Shown one piece after another: positions 15,249 to 22,980 of a stretch of DNA of 64,000 nucleotides (position 1 is its first letter; every line of letters starts with the position of its first letter). The stretch spans positions 1 to 64,000 of the forward strand of contig CAZOJJ010000012.1 of the NCBI GenBank assembly GCA_964580105.1, written 5' to 3'. The notes under the pieces were generated by a model. The model searched no databases. It was given only the letters and a program-made list of their open reading frames with translations, and had not been told where the DNA came from. Both the position numbers and the translations under genes were made by a program. Source of the stretch: CAZOJJ01 sp964580105. GTDB lineage: Bacteria > Bacteroidota > Rhodothermia > Rhodothermales > Rubricoccaceae.

Positions 15249-17168
15249 GTCGGCGTGGATGCCCTCCAGGCGTTCCCGATAGGCACGCAGGAAGCTGGCC
15301 GCCATCGCACCGTCGATGATGCGGTGGTCGTACGAGAGCGAGACGTACATCATGTGCCGGACGGCGATGACGTCGCCCAGCGCGGGGTCCTCGACGACGA
15401 CGGGGCGCTTGACGATGGCGCCGGGCGAGAGGATGGCCACCTGCGGCTGGTTGATGATGGGCGTGCCCATCAGCGAGCCGAGGCTGCCCACGTTGGTGAT
15501 GGTGAACGTACCGCCCTGAAGCTCGTCGGGGAGCAGCTGCTTCGAGCGCGCCCGCTCGGCGAGGTCGGCCACGGTATGCGCGAGGCCGGTGAGGTTCTGC
15601 TGCCCCGCGTTCCGCACGATGGGCACGAGCAGCCCCTTCTTCCCGATGGCGACGGCGATGCCGATGTGGAAGTCCTTCTTGACGACGATCCGCGTGCCCT
15701 CGACCGAGCTGTTCAGGAGCGGGTGCTCGCGGAGCGGCTCGATGGCGCCGAGGATGAAGTAGGGCGTGAACGTGAGCTTGGTGCCCTCGCGCTGCTCGAA
15801 GGCCGCCTTGTGCCGCTCGCGGTGCTTCACGATGCCCGTCATGTCGACCTCCGTAAAGGAGGTGACGTGGGCGCTCGTCGCCTTCGAGCGCGTCATGTGC
15901 TCGGAGATCAGCTGCCGCATCCGGTCCATCTCGATGACCTCGGTGCGGTCGCCGGCGGTGCTCGCCGCCGGAGCGACCTTGGGGGCGGCCTTCGGAGCCG
16001 AGGGCTGGGCCGGGCGCGGCGGAGCCGGGCGTGCTTCGGGCTGCGGGGCCGGCTGAGCGGGTGCGGGCTCCGCGGCGGGCGGGGCCGTCGGCCGGGCGAC
16101 GGCGGGCTGGCTGCCGCGCAGTTCCAGGTAGGCCAGCACGTCCTGCTTGGTGACGCGGCCCTCGGCGCCGGTGCCCTCGATCCGCTCCAGCTCCTGGAGG
16201 GAGAGGCCCTCCGTCTCGGCGATGGACCGGACGAGCGGCGAGTAGAACCGGCCGCTGTCGCTCCGGCGCGGGATCGGACCGGCCTCGCCGGCCCCGGCGG
16301 GCGCCGGCTCGCCCCGCGTCGCCCCGTCGCCCGCGACGGCCTCGCCGTAGCCCTGCTCGGCGGGCTCGGACGCCCCGGCAGGCGCGGCGGGTGGTGCCGG
16401 GCTCGGGGCCGCGGCCCCCTCCCCCGTAGCGATCACGGCGATGGGCGTGCCGACCTCGACGGTCTCGCCCTCCGGAACGAGGATCTCGACGAGCACGCCG
16501 GCCGCCGGGCTCGGCACCTCGGAGTCCACCTTGTCGGTCGAGATCTCCAGGAGCGTCTCGTCCTGCTCGACCTCGTCGCCGACGGCCTTGCTCCAGGAGA
16601 GGACCGTGCCCTCCATGACCGACTCGCCCATCTTCGGCATGACGACCTCGACGCGGTTGGCGGCGGGGGCGTCGCCGGTGGGCATGCCGTCGCCCGTGGG
16701 GGGCGTGGCGCCGCGCGCGGCCTCGGTGGGGACCGCGTCGGCGGGGAGCATCGTGCCCTCCGCGGCCTCCTCGCGGGGCCGCATGATCGGCTCGGCCGGC
16801 TTCGCCAGCGACTCTTCGGCGGGCTCTTCGCCTACCGGCTCCTGCACGTCGAGCGGCGTCGCCGCCTCTTCGACGGCCCCGGCGTCGGCGGGTCCGCCCT
16901 GGCCACCGGCCTCCACCGGCGCGTTCACGTCGGTCTCGATCACGGCGATGGGGGTGCCAACCTCGACGGTATCGCCCTCCTGGACGAGGATTTCGACGAG
17001 GCGGCCTGCGTTGGGCGCGGGCACCTCGGAGTCCACCTTGTCGGTCGAGATCTCCAGGAGCGTCTCGTCCTGCTCGATCTCGTCGCCGACCTGCTTCTTC
17101 CACTCGAGGACGGTGCCTTCCATGACGCTTTCGCCCATTTTGGGCATGACGACATCGACGCGGGCCAT
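15234..17168 (-). CDS. Dihydrolipoamide acyltransferase, E2 of a 2-oxoacid dehydrogenase (644 aa)
   Basis: Transfers acyl groups from lipoyl-lysine to CoA. It has two lipoyl domains (residues 1-80 and about 175-255, each with EISTDKVDSEVP and the modified Lys), long Pro/Ala/Glu linkers, a peripheral-subunit-binding domain (YSPLVRSIAETEGLSLQELE), and a catalytic domain ending in SLSYDHRIIDGAMAASFL, where the HxxxDG His/Asp are catalytic. Domain order and the MPKMGESVMEGTV start fit the 2-oxoglutarate or branched-chain class; which one is not decidable from this gene alone. No E1 or E3 gene is adjacent. A TATATTTC box on the minus strand at 17204-17211, 36 nt upstream, may be its -7 element. 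The 3' end is amplified into a 15-bp array. Confidence 0.93.
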   Translation of the reverse strand: MARVDVVMPKMGESVMEGTVLEWKKQVGDEIEQDETLLEISTDKVDSEVPAPNAGRLVEILVQEGDTVEVGTPIAVIETDVNAPVEAGGQGGPADAGAVEEAATPLDVQEPVGEEPAEESLAKPAEPIMRPREEAAEGTMLPADAVPTEAARGATPPTGDGMPTGDAPAANRVEVVMPKMGESVMEGTVLSWSKAVGDEVEQDETLLEISTDKVDSEVPSPAAGVLVEILVPEGETVEVGTPIAVIATGEGAAAPSPAPPAAPAGASEPAEQGYGEAVAGDGATRGEPAPAGAGEAGPIPRRSDSGRFYSPLVRSIAETEGLSLQELERIEGTGAEGRVTKQDVLAYLELRGSQPAVARPTAPPAAEPAPAQPAPQPEARPAPPRPAQPSAPKAAPKVAPAASTAGDRTEVIEMDRMRQLISEHMTRSKATSAHVTSFTEVDMTGIVKHRERHKAAFEQREGTKLTFTPYFILGAIEPLREHPLLNSSVEGTRIVVKKDFHIGIAVAIGKKGLLVPIVRNAGQQNLTGLAHTVADLAERARSKQLLPDELQGGTFTITNVGSLGSLMGTPIINQPQVAILSPGAIVKRPVVVEDPALGDVIAVRHMMYVSLSYDHRIIDGAMAASFLRAYRERLEGIHADSELF

Positions 17169-17203
17169 GAGATGCGGGGGTTGGGCTCAGAAGGGGCGGG
17201 GCC

Positions 17204-17211
17204 GAAATATA
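17204..17211 (-). promoter_or_regulatory. Candidate -7 box of the E2 gene
   Basis: The minus strand reads TATATTTC, one mismatch from the Bacteroidota TAnnTTTG -7 consensus, 36 nt upstream of the start codon. No clear -33 box is seen. Confidence 0.35.
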
Positions 17212-17316
17212 CCGGCGGGGGCCACGGGCGGGCGCGCTTCGCGGTTGTTTCGCGCCCGGTGTCAACCCCCCGGCCCGGCGGGCGTTCCTCCCGCGGGGCG
17301 AGGCCGGGCGACCTCG

Positions 17317-17613
17317 TCACCGAGGGCGAAGCATCTTGACGACCTTGTTGTAGACGCCCATCGTCAGAATCGCCGGCGGCCACATTCCGACGAACCGGCT
17401 GGCCTCGCGGCGACCGGTGAGCGCCAGCACCAGCGAGAGCCCCATCGCCCCGAACGCGGCGAAGAGGAACACGTCCGACGGGAGCTTCGCCGTCTGCTGC
17501 TCGATGACGCGCGTGAGCGAGCCTTCGGCGTGCTCCGCGCGCACCACGGGCGTCGGCTCGTAGACGCGCTCGGACTTGGCGCTGGCGGGGTTCACGTCCG
17601 GATCGTCCGGCAT
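17317..17613 (-). CDS. Small membrane protein of unknown function (98 aa)
   Basis: The N-terminal 45 residues are polar (SAKSERVYEPTPVVRAEHAE). They are followed by two hydrophobic helices, DVFLFAAFGAMGLSLVLAL and FVGMWPPAILTMGVYNKVV, and a basic end (KMLRPR). This is a two-span inner-membrane protein with no recognised family. The ATG at 17613 was chosen because the frame upstream runs into the repeat array. It is divergent from the DUF1990 pair, with a 16-bp minisatellite and a gap in between. Confidence 0.65.
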   Translation of the reverse strand: MPDDPDVNPASAKSERVYEPTPVVRAEHAEGSLTRVIEQQTAKLPSDVFLFAAFGAMGLSLVLALTGRREASRFVGMWPPAILTMGVYNKVVKMLRPR

Positions 17614-17673
17614 GGGTGCCCGGGAAAGAGAGGCGAGAGGGGCCGGCGGGAACGGCACGGAATCCGGGGCTGT

Positions 17674-17904
17674 TCCGCGAACGAACGAATCCGCGAACGA
17701 ACGAATCCGCGAACGAACGAATCCGCGAACGAACGAATCCGCGANNNNNNNNNNNNNNNNNNNNNNNNNNNNNNNNNNNNNNNNNNNNNNNNNNNNNNNN
17801 NNNNNNNNNNNNNNNNNNNNNNNNNNNNNNNNNNNNNNNNNNNNTCCGCGAACGAACGAATCCGCGAACGAACGAATCCGCGAACGAACGAATCCGCGAA
17901 CGAA
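17674..17904. repeat. Minisatellite: 16-bp unit, at least 7 copies, interrupted by a gap
   Basis: TCCGCGAACGAACGAA repeats four times plus a partial copy on the left (17674-17744), and three times plus a partial copy on the right (17845-17904). The same unit flanks both sides of 100 N (17745-17844), so the array was too long to assemble. It lies in a divergent spacer (17614-17917). Confidence 0.97.
17745..17844. other. Assembly gap (100 N) inside the 16-bp array
   Basis: Nominal 100-N gap with identical repeats on both sides. The true size is unknown. Confidence 0.95.
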
Positions 17905-17917
17905 CCGAAGACCAGGC

Positions 17918-18526
17918 GTGAGCGAACCGACCCGAAACCGAGACGACCGAGCGAGCCGGATCACCCTCGCCTCGGAGGGCGCCGGCCCTCTCCTCCAGCG
18001 CGACTACTGGGCCGTCGTCCGCGCGTGCCGGCACCCGGCGGAGGGCGTGGCCGCCCTGGTGCGCGAGCGCTTCCCCGATTTCCCGCCGGAAGAGCTGGTG
18101 ACGTTCCGCCGCACCGACACCCACGGGGGCCCCCTGGAGGTGGGCGACGAGATGAAGGTGACGATCCGCATGGCGGGCACGACGGCCGTCCGCGTGGTCC
18201 ACGCCGACGCCCACAGCGTCACGCTCGCCACGGTCGCCGGGCACCCCGAGGCGGGCCGGATCACCTTCGGCGCCTACCCCAACGCACGCGGCGACGTCGT
18301 CTTCCACATCCGCAGCCGCGCCCGTTCGAGCTCGGCCGACCGTCTCGTCGGCTTCCTCGCCGCCGGCGAGGCGATGCAAACGAACACGTGGACCGACTTC
18401 ATCGACTGCCTCGCGCACACGGTCGGGGACGGGGTGATCGGCCCCATCCACGCGGAGACGCAGGAGGTGGACGAGCGGGACGACGACGCCGAGACGCCCA
18501 CGTTCATCGCGCGGGGGGACGGATGA
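17918..18526 (+). CDS. DUF1990-related protein, first of a pair (202 aa)
   Basis: The body reads LLQRDYWAVVRACRHPAEGV, then GGPLEVGDEMKVTIRMAGTT, VRVVHADAHSVTLATVAGHPE AGRITF and RARSSSADRLVGFL. This is the SRPBCC-like beta pattern (bound-ligand barrel) seen in proteins paired with DUF1990 genes. I chose the GTG at 17918, just after the repeat array, because upstream sequence in this frame is only repeat. The stop overlaps the next ATG (ATGA), so the two are coupled. Ligand and function are unknown. Confidence 0.65.
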   Translation: MSEPTRNRDDRASRITLASEGAGPLLQRDYWAVVRACRHPAEGVAALVRERFPDFPPEELVTFRRTDTHGGPLEVGDEMKVTIRMAGTTAVRVVHADAHSVTLATVAGHPEAGRITFGAYPNARGDVVFHIRSRARSSSADRLVGFLAAGEAMQTNTWTDFIDCLAHTVGDGVIGPIHAETQEVDERDDDAETPTFIARGDG

Positions 18527-19233
18527 CCGAGTGGCGGATCGGACGGGGCTGGACCGACGCGGAGCTCGAGGCGCGCCTCGCGGAGCTGCCGGACCGGCCC
18601 CGCAACTTCTCCGATCCCATCGAGGCCCTGACGCTGGAGCGGGGGTGGCACCGGTACTTCTCGGAGGCGGTCGTAGCGCGCGAGCGGGCCGGGCCGCCCG
18701 AGGCCGACGGCCCCTTCGAGCGCGGCTGTACGGCCGTGGCCGGCTATGCCTTCTCCGACCCCCGCATCGTCATCGCCCACTTCGACCCCGCCACGCCGCT
18801 CCTGGGCCGGCTGATGCTGCTGGAGCTGCGGGCGCTCCGCGTCCTGCACTACCTCGGCGCCGTCGTCGTCGGGGCCACGCGCTCGGAGGAGCGGGACGGG
18901 CAAACGGCCTTCGGCTACCGCTACGACACGCTGGAGGGCCACATCGAAACGGGCGTGGAGTGGTTCACGCTGACGAAGAACCACGCGACGGGCGAGGTCC
19001 GCTTCCGCATCGAGGCGGCGTGGCGGCCGGGTCCGTTCCCCAACTGGTGGAGCCGGGTCGGCTTCTCGTGGCTCGGGCCGTCGTACCAGAAGAAGTGGCA
19101 CCGCCGCGCGCACGTCTTCCTGGCACGGCTCATGCGCGTGCCCGCCCCCGAGCCCCCGACGTCCGGCGACGGCCGCCTCGCCCACACCGACCCGGAGGTC
19201 ACCTTCCGGCGCTTTCGCGCCCACCGGGGCTGA
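18523..19233 (+). CDS. DUF1990 family protein, second of a pair (236 aa)
   Basis: Matches DUF1990: a start with GRGWTDAELEARLAELPDRP RNF, then FERGCTAVAGYAFSDPRIV, RVLHYLGAVVVGATR, and the characteristic GYRYDTLEGHIETGVEWFTL (the YGTLPGHxExGEE region), ending in RRAHVFLARLMR. The function is unknown; a lipid- or hydrophobic-ligand barrel is suggested by the fold. It overlaps the upstream gene by 4 nt. Its TGA lies in the first copy of an 18-bp minisatellite. Confidence 0.8.
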   Translation: MTEWRIGRGWTDAELEARLAELPDRPRNFSDPIEALTLERGWHRYFSEAVVARERAGPPEADGPFERGCTAVAGYAFSDPRIVIAHFDPATPLLGRLMLLELRALRVLHYLGAVVVGATRSEERDGQTAFGYRYDTLEGHIETGVEWFTLTKNHATGEVRFRIEAAWRPGPFPNWWSRVGFSWLGPSYQKKWHRRAHVFLARLMRVPAPEPPTSGDGRLAHTDPEVTFRRFRAHRG

Positions 19234-19432
19234 GACCCGAGCCGGGGCTGAGACCCGAGCCGGGGCTGAGACCCGAGCNNNNNNNNNNNNNNNNNNNNNN
19301 NNNNNNNNNNNNNNNNNNNNNNNNNNNNNNNNNNNNNNNNNNNNNNNNNNNNNNNNNNNNNNNNNNNNNNNNNNNNNNCCGGGGCTGAGACCCGAGCCGG
19401 GGCTGAGACCCGAGCCGGGGCTGAGACCCGAG
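19224..19432 (+). repeat. Minisatellite: 18-bp unit, at least 6 copies, containing the DUF1990 stop codon
   Basis: CCGGGGCTGAGACCCGAG repeats three times on each side of a 100-N gap (19224-19278 and 19379-19432). The first copy holds the gene's final Gly codon and TGA, so the unit is a copy of the gene's end plus 9 bp downstream. Confidence 0.97.
19279..19378. other. Assembly gap (100 N) inside the 18-bp array
   Basis: Nominal gap with the same repeat unit on both sides. Confidence 0.95.
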
Positions 19433-19465
19433 CGTGCGTTCCCCGCACGACGGCAGAGAAGTGGC

Positions 19466-19499
19466 GCGCCCGGCCCCTCCACCACAGAGGGCCGGGCGC
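19466..19499 (-). terminator. Hairpin downstream of the cytochrome gene
   Basis: GCGCCCGGCCC (19466-19476) pairs perfectly with GGGCCGGGCGC (19489-19499) around a 12-nt loop. A second short hairpin (CCTGAG/CTCAGG, 19505-19532) overlaps the stop codon. Confidence 0.7.
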
Positions 19500-19527
19500 A
19501 CCGACCTGAGTCCCGCAAAATGCGACC

Positions 19528-20403
19528 TCAGGAGTTTGCGGCGGTGAGTTGGAGCGTCGCGAGGTAGGCGTGGAGCGCGGCGACCTCCGTGCTGTCGTAC
19601 TGGCTCGTGAACGAGATCGGCATGAACTCCGGGTTCACCGTGCGGCCGCCGGGCGTCGTGCCGGTCCGGAGGAAGGTCGCGAACTCATCCATCGACCACT
19701 GGCCGGCGGCGAGGAGGGACGGGGCCGGCGGCGAGTCGGGGTTGGGCGGCTGGGCCCCCTGGAGGTTGTCGCCGTGGCAGTACGCGCAGATGGAGGAGGC
19801 AAGGTACTCCCCGTACTCGGCCGTCGGGCCGACGGGCGGGCGCTCGGCGCGGGCCGGCGCGGTGCGCACCTCGAAGGCGGGGTCGAGGAGGGCCGCGGCC
19901 ATGATCCGCCCCGGTACGCGGATTTCCGTCGCGGGCAGTTCGTTGTCCACCGCCGGGAGCCGCTGGAGGTAGGCGATGAGGGCCGCGGCGTCCTCGTCGG
20001 AGAGACGGTGGAACGCGGCCGACGGCATGATGAAGACGGGCCGCCCGTCGGGCTTGACGCCGTGGCGGATGGAGCGATCCCAGTCCTCGGCGGTGTAGTG
20101 CGCGCCGACGCCACCCGCGCCCGGCGTGAGGTTCGAGGCGACGATGCGGAAGGGCGGGGCGTCCACGAACACCTGACCGGCGAGGCGCTCCCCGTGGCAA
20201 TCGGGGCACCCGTTGGTGCGGGCGAGGTGCGCGCCCCGAGCGAGCGAGGCGGAGTCGCTAGGAAGGTCGAGGGCGGCGGTCTCGACGGCGTAGGTCTGCT
20301 TCAGCTTCGCGCCGCCGACCATGTACATGACGAACCCGGCGAGGAAGAGGACCACGATGAGCCCACCGAGGCCGAGGCCGATCCACTTGAGTGCGTTGCG
20401 CAT
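19528..20403 (-). CDS. Diheme c-type cytochrome, membrane-anchored (291 aa)
   Basis: One N-terminal membrane helix (residues 5-30, KWIGLGLGGLIVVLFLAGFV) anchors two cytochrome c domains in the periplasm. The heme motifs are CPDCH (66-70) and CAYCH (205-209). Methionines in FIMPSAAF and EFMPISF are likely sixth ligands. The form matches cytochromes related to alcohol or gluconate dehydrogenase subunits and cbb3-like carriers; the partner is unknown because no dehydrogenase is adjacent. It has its own terminator. A 400-bp region upstream holds a decayed gene. Confidence 0.9.
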   Translation of the reverse strand: MRNALKWIGLGLGGLIVVLFLAGFVMYMVGGAKLKQTYAVETAALDLPSDSASLARGAHLARTNGCPDCHGERLAGQVFVDAPPFRIVASNLTPGAGGVGAHYTAEDWDRSIRHGVKPDGRPVFIMPSAAFHRLSDEDAAALIAYLQRLPAVDNELPATEIRVPGRIMAAALLDPAFEVRTAPARAERPPVGPTAEYGEYLASSICAYCHGDNLQGAQPPNPDSPPAPSLLAAGQWSMDEFATFLRTGTTPGGRTVNPEFMPISFTSQYDSTEVAALHAYLATLQLTAANS

Positions 20404-20510
20404 GGAGAGAGTGTGTGAGTCGGAAGAATCGGGACGAGGCCGTCGTGCACGGGATGCCGCCTACCGATCCAGACGACGAATCTCCGGCACGGCCCGCATA
20501 TCCCGCCACC

Positions 20511-20805
20511 TTATTCGCAAACATAGGGATCCCAGACGAGCACGAGGCCCGAACCAGCGGCGAACGACGTGGACTCCGCTTCGCTCCCAAAGGCAGCCGG
20601 CGCGATCGCCGGAGGCGCGGCGCCGCTCGCGTTGACGAGACGCCGAGTGCGGTGCCGGCGCCGTGGGAGCAGCCCCCGATCCGGCCGATGCGCCGGCCGT
20701 CGAGGAGGGGCGTCAGGGCACAGCCTCCGCGCCAGAAGCTCGACGGCGTCGTCGCAGGTGGCTGCGACTTGGGCGACGCCGCTCCCCTCGATCCGAGCGA
20801 CGCGC
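20511..20805 (-). pseudogene. Apparent decayed gene with at least two frameshifts
   Basis: Reading the minus strand, coding-like segments occur in successive frames: VARIEGSGVAQVAATCDDAV, then LTPLLDGRRIGRIGGCSHGA, then NASGAAPPAIAPAAFGSEAE, ending GLVLVWDPYVCE and TAA at 20511. Each has strong third-position GC, but no single frame spans them and no start is found before the acylphosphatase stop. The family is not recognised. It is probably a pseudogene; sequencing error in a GC-rich tract is the alternative. Confidence 0.4.
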
Positions 20806-21108
20806 TCAGGCGTACTCGATGGCGAACGTCTTGAACCGACCCGTCGCCGGCTCCCAGCGGACCTCCACCTCTTCCACCTCGGCGCCCTCGGGGCCCTGGT
20901 GGAGCGCGTCGAGGAAGGCGTCGAGGCGCGCACGCGACCCCTCGGCCGCGACGGTCACCGTCCCCTCGGGGTCGTTCCGCACCCAGCCCACGAGGCCGTA
21001 GCGCCGGGCCATCTGCCGCACGAAGTACCGGAAGCCGACGCCCTGCACGTGGCCGACGATTTCGGCGACGAGGCGTTCATGGGACACGGTGGCGGGCGGG
21101 GCGGGCAT
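20806..21108 (-). CDS. acyP: Acylphosphatase (100 aa)
   Basis: Hydrolyses acyl phosphates. It has the two family signatures: GHVQGVGFRYFV, with the phosphate-binding loop and catalytic R27, and GLVGWVRNDPEGTVTVAAEG, with catalytic N45. The normal length is about 90-100 residues. The ATG at 21108 is preferred to a longer frame that adds a non-conserved leader. It lies between the PhhA terminator and a decayed gene, and is probably monocistronic. Confidence 0.93.
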   Translation of the reverse strand: MPAPPATVSHERLVAEIVGHVQGVGFRYFVRQMARRYGLVGWVRNDPEGTVTVAAEGSRARLDAFLDALHQGPEGAEVEEVEVRWEPATGRFKTFAIEYA

Positions 21109-21224
21109 GGGGAGCGTCAGAATCGGAGTGCTTGGAGTGTATCGCACACACCGGTGGAGTGCAAGCGCGCGCGCGGTGCCGGCGGGGAATACGCGAGGCC
21201 CGGCCGTCGTATTGCCCTTCCCTT

Positions 21225-21264
21225 CAAAAATGAAGCGGCCCGAAGACCATCGCCTCCGGGCCGC
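21225..21264 (-). terminator. Intrinsic terminator of phhA
   Basis: On the minus strand GCGGCCCG (complement of 21257-21264) pairs with CGGGCCGC (complement of 21235-21242), followed by TTCATTTTTG. This is a stem with a T run, 22 bp after the stop, and the clearest classical terminator in the window. Confidence 0.85.
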
Positions 21265-21285
21265 CCTCTGTCTTTCCGAGGCCGG

Positions 21286-22119
21286 TCAGGCCGGCAACAG
21301 GCCGCGCCCGACGGCCCAGGCCCGGAATTCGGTCACGAGCTGGTCGAACGACTCCAGCACGAACAGGATCGGCTGGAGGTGCCACACCTCGTAGTCCTGG
21401 TGGATGACGGCCTCGACGGAGAACGGCCGCTGCTCGGCGTGGTCGAGCGCGTGGCGCACCTCTTCCTTCGAGGAGAGCACGCCCGCACCGAAGATGCGGA
21501 TCTCCTGGGGGTCGCGGATGAGCCCGAACTCGACGGTGAACCAGTGCATCCGCTCCAGGCTCTGGCGGTCGATGCCCTCGGCGTTGAGGGCGGCCTGGCC
21601 GAAGAGCTGGTAGAAGTCGGCGAAGTCCGGCTGCGTGAGCATCGGCATGTGGCCGAAGATGTCGTGGAAGAGGTCCGGCGCCGGGGTGTAGTCGAGCTCG
21701 TCCTTGCCGCGGATGTAGTCCGTAGAGGGGAAGTGGCGGTTGGAGAGGAGGGTGAAGAAGTCGCGCTCGTGGAGGAGGCCGGGGATGCGGGCGACCTTCC
21801 AGCCGGTCTCGCGGTGGAGGATGCGCGAGAGGTCGGCGAGGGCGGGAATCCGGTCCGGCGTCATCTGGAGCTTCTCGACGCCGCGCAGGTACGCCGCGCC
21901 GGCGCGGCCGGGGAGCAGCTGCATCTGCCGCTCGAAGAGGAAGCGCCAGTTTTCGTGGTCCTCCTCGGGGTAGTCCGGGTACACGATCTCGTCGCCGATG
22001 GGCGGCGGGCCGTCGAGCTTCTGCGGGATGCAGCGGGGGTCGATGTCGGCAACGCCTTCCTTCTCGTAGGCCGAGATCGGGGCGTCCTCGGTAGCGGGGG
22101 TCGGGTTCGGATCGATCAT
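21286..22119 (-). CDS. phhA: Phenylalanine 4-monooxygenase (277 aa)
   Basis: Pterin-dependent aromatic amino acid hydroxylase converting phenylalanine to tyrosine. The iron site is visible as the HDxFGH motif (H152 and H157) and E197 in WFTVEFGLI. Conserved PDLFHDIFGHMPMLTQPDFA and EVRHALDHAEQRPF are family segments. The length suits the bacterial single-domain form. A terminator follows. Upstream lies a 17-bp minisatellite with a gap. No pterin-carbinolamine dehydratase is nearby. Confidence 0.95.
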   Translation of the reverse strand: MIDPNPTPATEDAPISAYEKEGVADIDPRCIPQKLDGPPPIGDEIVYPDYPEEDHENWRFLFERQMQLLPGRAGAAYLRGVEKLQMTPDRIPALADLSRILHRETGWKVARIPGLLHERDFFTLLSNRHFPSTDYIRGKDELDYTPAPDLFHDIFGHMPMLTQPDFADFYQLFGQAALNAEGIDRQSLERMHWFTVEFGLIRDPQEIRIFGAGVLSSKEEVRHALDHAEQRPFSVEAVIHQDYEVWHLQPILFVLESFDQLVTEFRAWAVGRGLLPA

Positions 22120-22166
22120 GACGGAGACGGAGCGGGGAAGCGGTTCCGGAGAAGGTACGTACGGCG

Positions 22167-22372
22167 GCTCAGCGCGGGGGTTCGCTCAGCGCGGGGGTTC
22201 GCTCAGCGCGGGGGTTCGCNNNNNNNNNNNNNNNNNNNNNNNNNNNNNNNNNNNNNNNNNNNNNNNNNNNNNNNNNNNNNNNNNNNNNNNNNNNNNNNNN
22301 NNNNNNNNNNNNNNNNNNNCGGCTCAGCGCGGGGGTTCGCTCAGCGCGGGGGTTCGCTCAGCGCGGGGGTTC
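22167..22372 (-). repeat. Minisatellite: 17-bp unit, at least 6 copies, containing a stop codon
   Basis: GCTCAGCGCGGGGGTTC repeats three times on each side of a 100-N gap (22167-22219 and 22322-22372). The last copy contains the TGA of the small membrane protein gene (complement of 22358-22360) and its final Glu-Pro-Pro-Arg codons. Confidence 0.97.
22220..22319. other. Assembly gap (100 N) inside the 17-bp array
   Basis: Nominal gap with the same unit on both sides, between phhA and the small membrane protein gene. Confidence 0.95.
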
Positions 22373-22594
22373 GCCCTTCGCGGGCTCCGACCCGCCGGGG
22401 CGGCGCAGCGCCAGCACGGCGTAGGTGATGCCGCCCACGAGGACGCCCCCCGCGAGGGTGAGAAGCCAGTTGACGCCCTCGTCGGGATTCATCCGGGGGG
22501 TCACGACGGCGAGGAGGAGGACGGCGACGAGCGCGGCGCCGACGGCCGCGAAGAGGGCGAACGGCGTGGCGGAGCGGGACGGGGCGTCGGGCAT
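22358..22594 (-). CDS. Small two-span membrane protein, unknown (78 aa)
   Basis: Two hydrophobic helices, FALFAAVGAALVAVLLLAVV and WLLTLAGGVLVGGITYAVLA, are separated by a short polar loop (TPRMNPDEGVN), with a proline-rich tail (GGSEPAKGEPPR). No family is recognised. It lies 22 bp downstream of another small membrane protein gene on the same strand, so they are probably one operon. The gene's end is amplified in the adjacent minisatellite. Confidence 0.65.
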   Translation of the reverse strand: MPDAPSRSATPFALFAAVGAALVAVLLLAVVTPRMNPDEGVNWLLTLAGGVLVGGITYAVLALRRPGGSEPAKGEPPR

Positions 22595-22616
22595 GGCGGA
22601 AGGGCGCTGGGAGGGG

Positions 22617-22826
22617 TCAGAGGCCGCCGCGCTCGGTGAGCCACTGTGCCAGCCGGAGGACCCCGGCGAGCAGCAGCACGGCCCCGAGCACGAAGACGGC
22701 GCGGAAGAGGCCGTCCGGCGTCCACGTCTCGAAGTGGAGGTAGCCGAGCACGGTCCAGTAGACGAACGTGCCCGCCGCGATCACGAGGCCGAAGAGGAGG
22801 ACGAGCTTGTCCAGGGGCTCTTTCAC
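22617..22826 (-). CDS. Small two-span membrane protein, unknown (69 aa)
   Basis: KLVLLFGLVIAAGTFVYWTV and FRAVFVLGAVLLLAGVLRLA are two likely membrane helices around a short loop (LGYLHFETWTPDG). The protein ends in AQWLTERGGL. No family is recognised. It is the first gene of a probable two-gene unit with 22358-22594 and follows the GH3 gene by 154 bp in the same direction. Confidence 0.65.
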   Translation of the reverse strand: MKEPLDKLVLLFGLVIAAGTFVYWTVLGYLHFETWTPDGLFRAVFVLGAVLLLAGVLRLAQWLTERGGL

Positions 22827-22980
22827 GAGCGGGGCGTTCGGGCGGTGGAAACGGGCGGGGCGAGGGGTTGGTTTCGGCAGGGGGGCGTGGCGGGGTTGCC
22901 CGCCTCGGTGCCGCTGCCGAGGCAGCGGGCCTGCGGTGGGTACGCAGCCGTGCGCCCCTGCGCCCTCTCACGCGTCCCCC

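Noticed and set aside
15059..15310. Proteins reading through N runs
   Set aside because: The N runs are nominal in length, so translations across them have no meaning; repeat-derived sequence is not protein-like.
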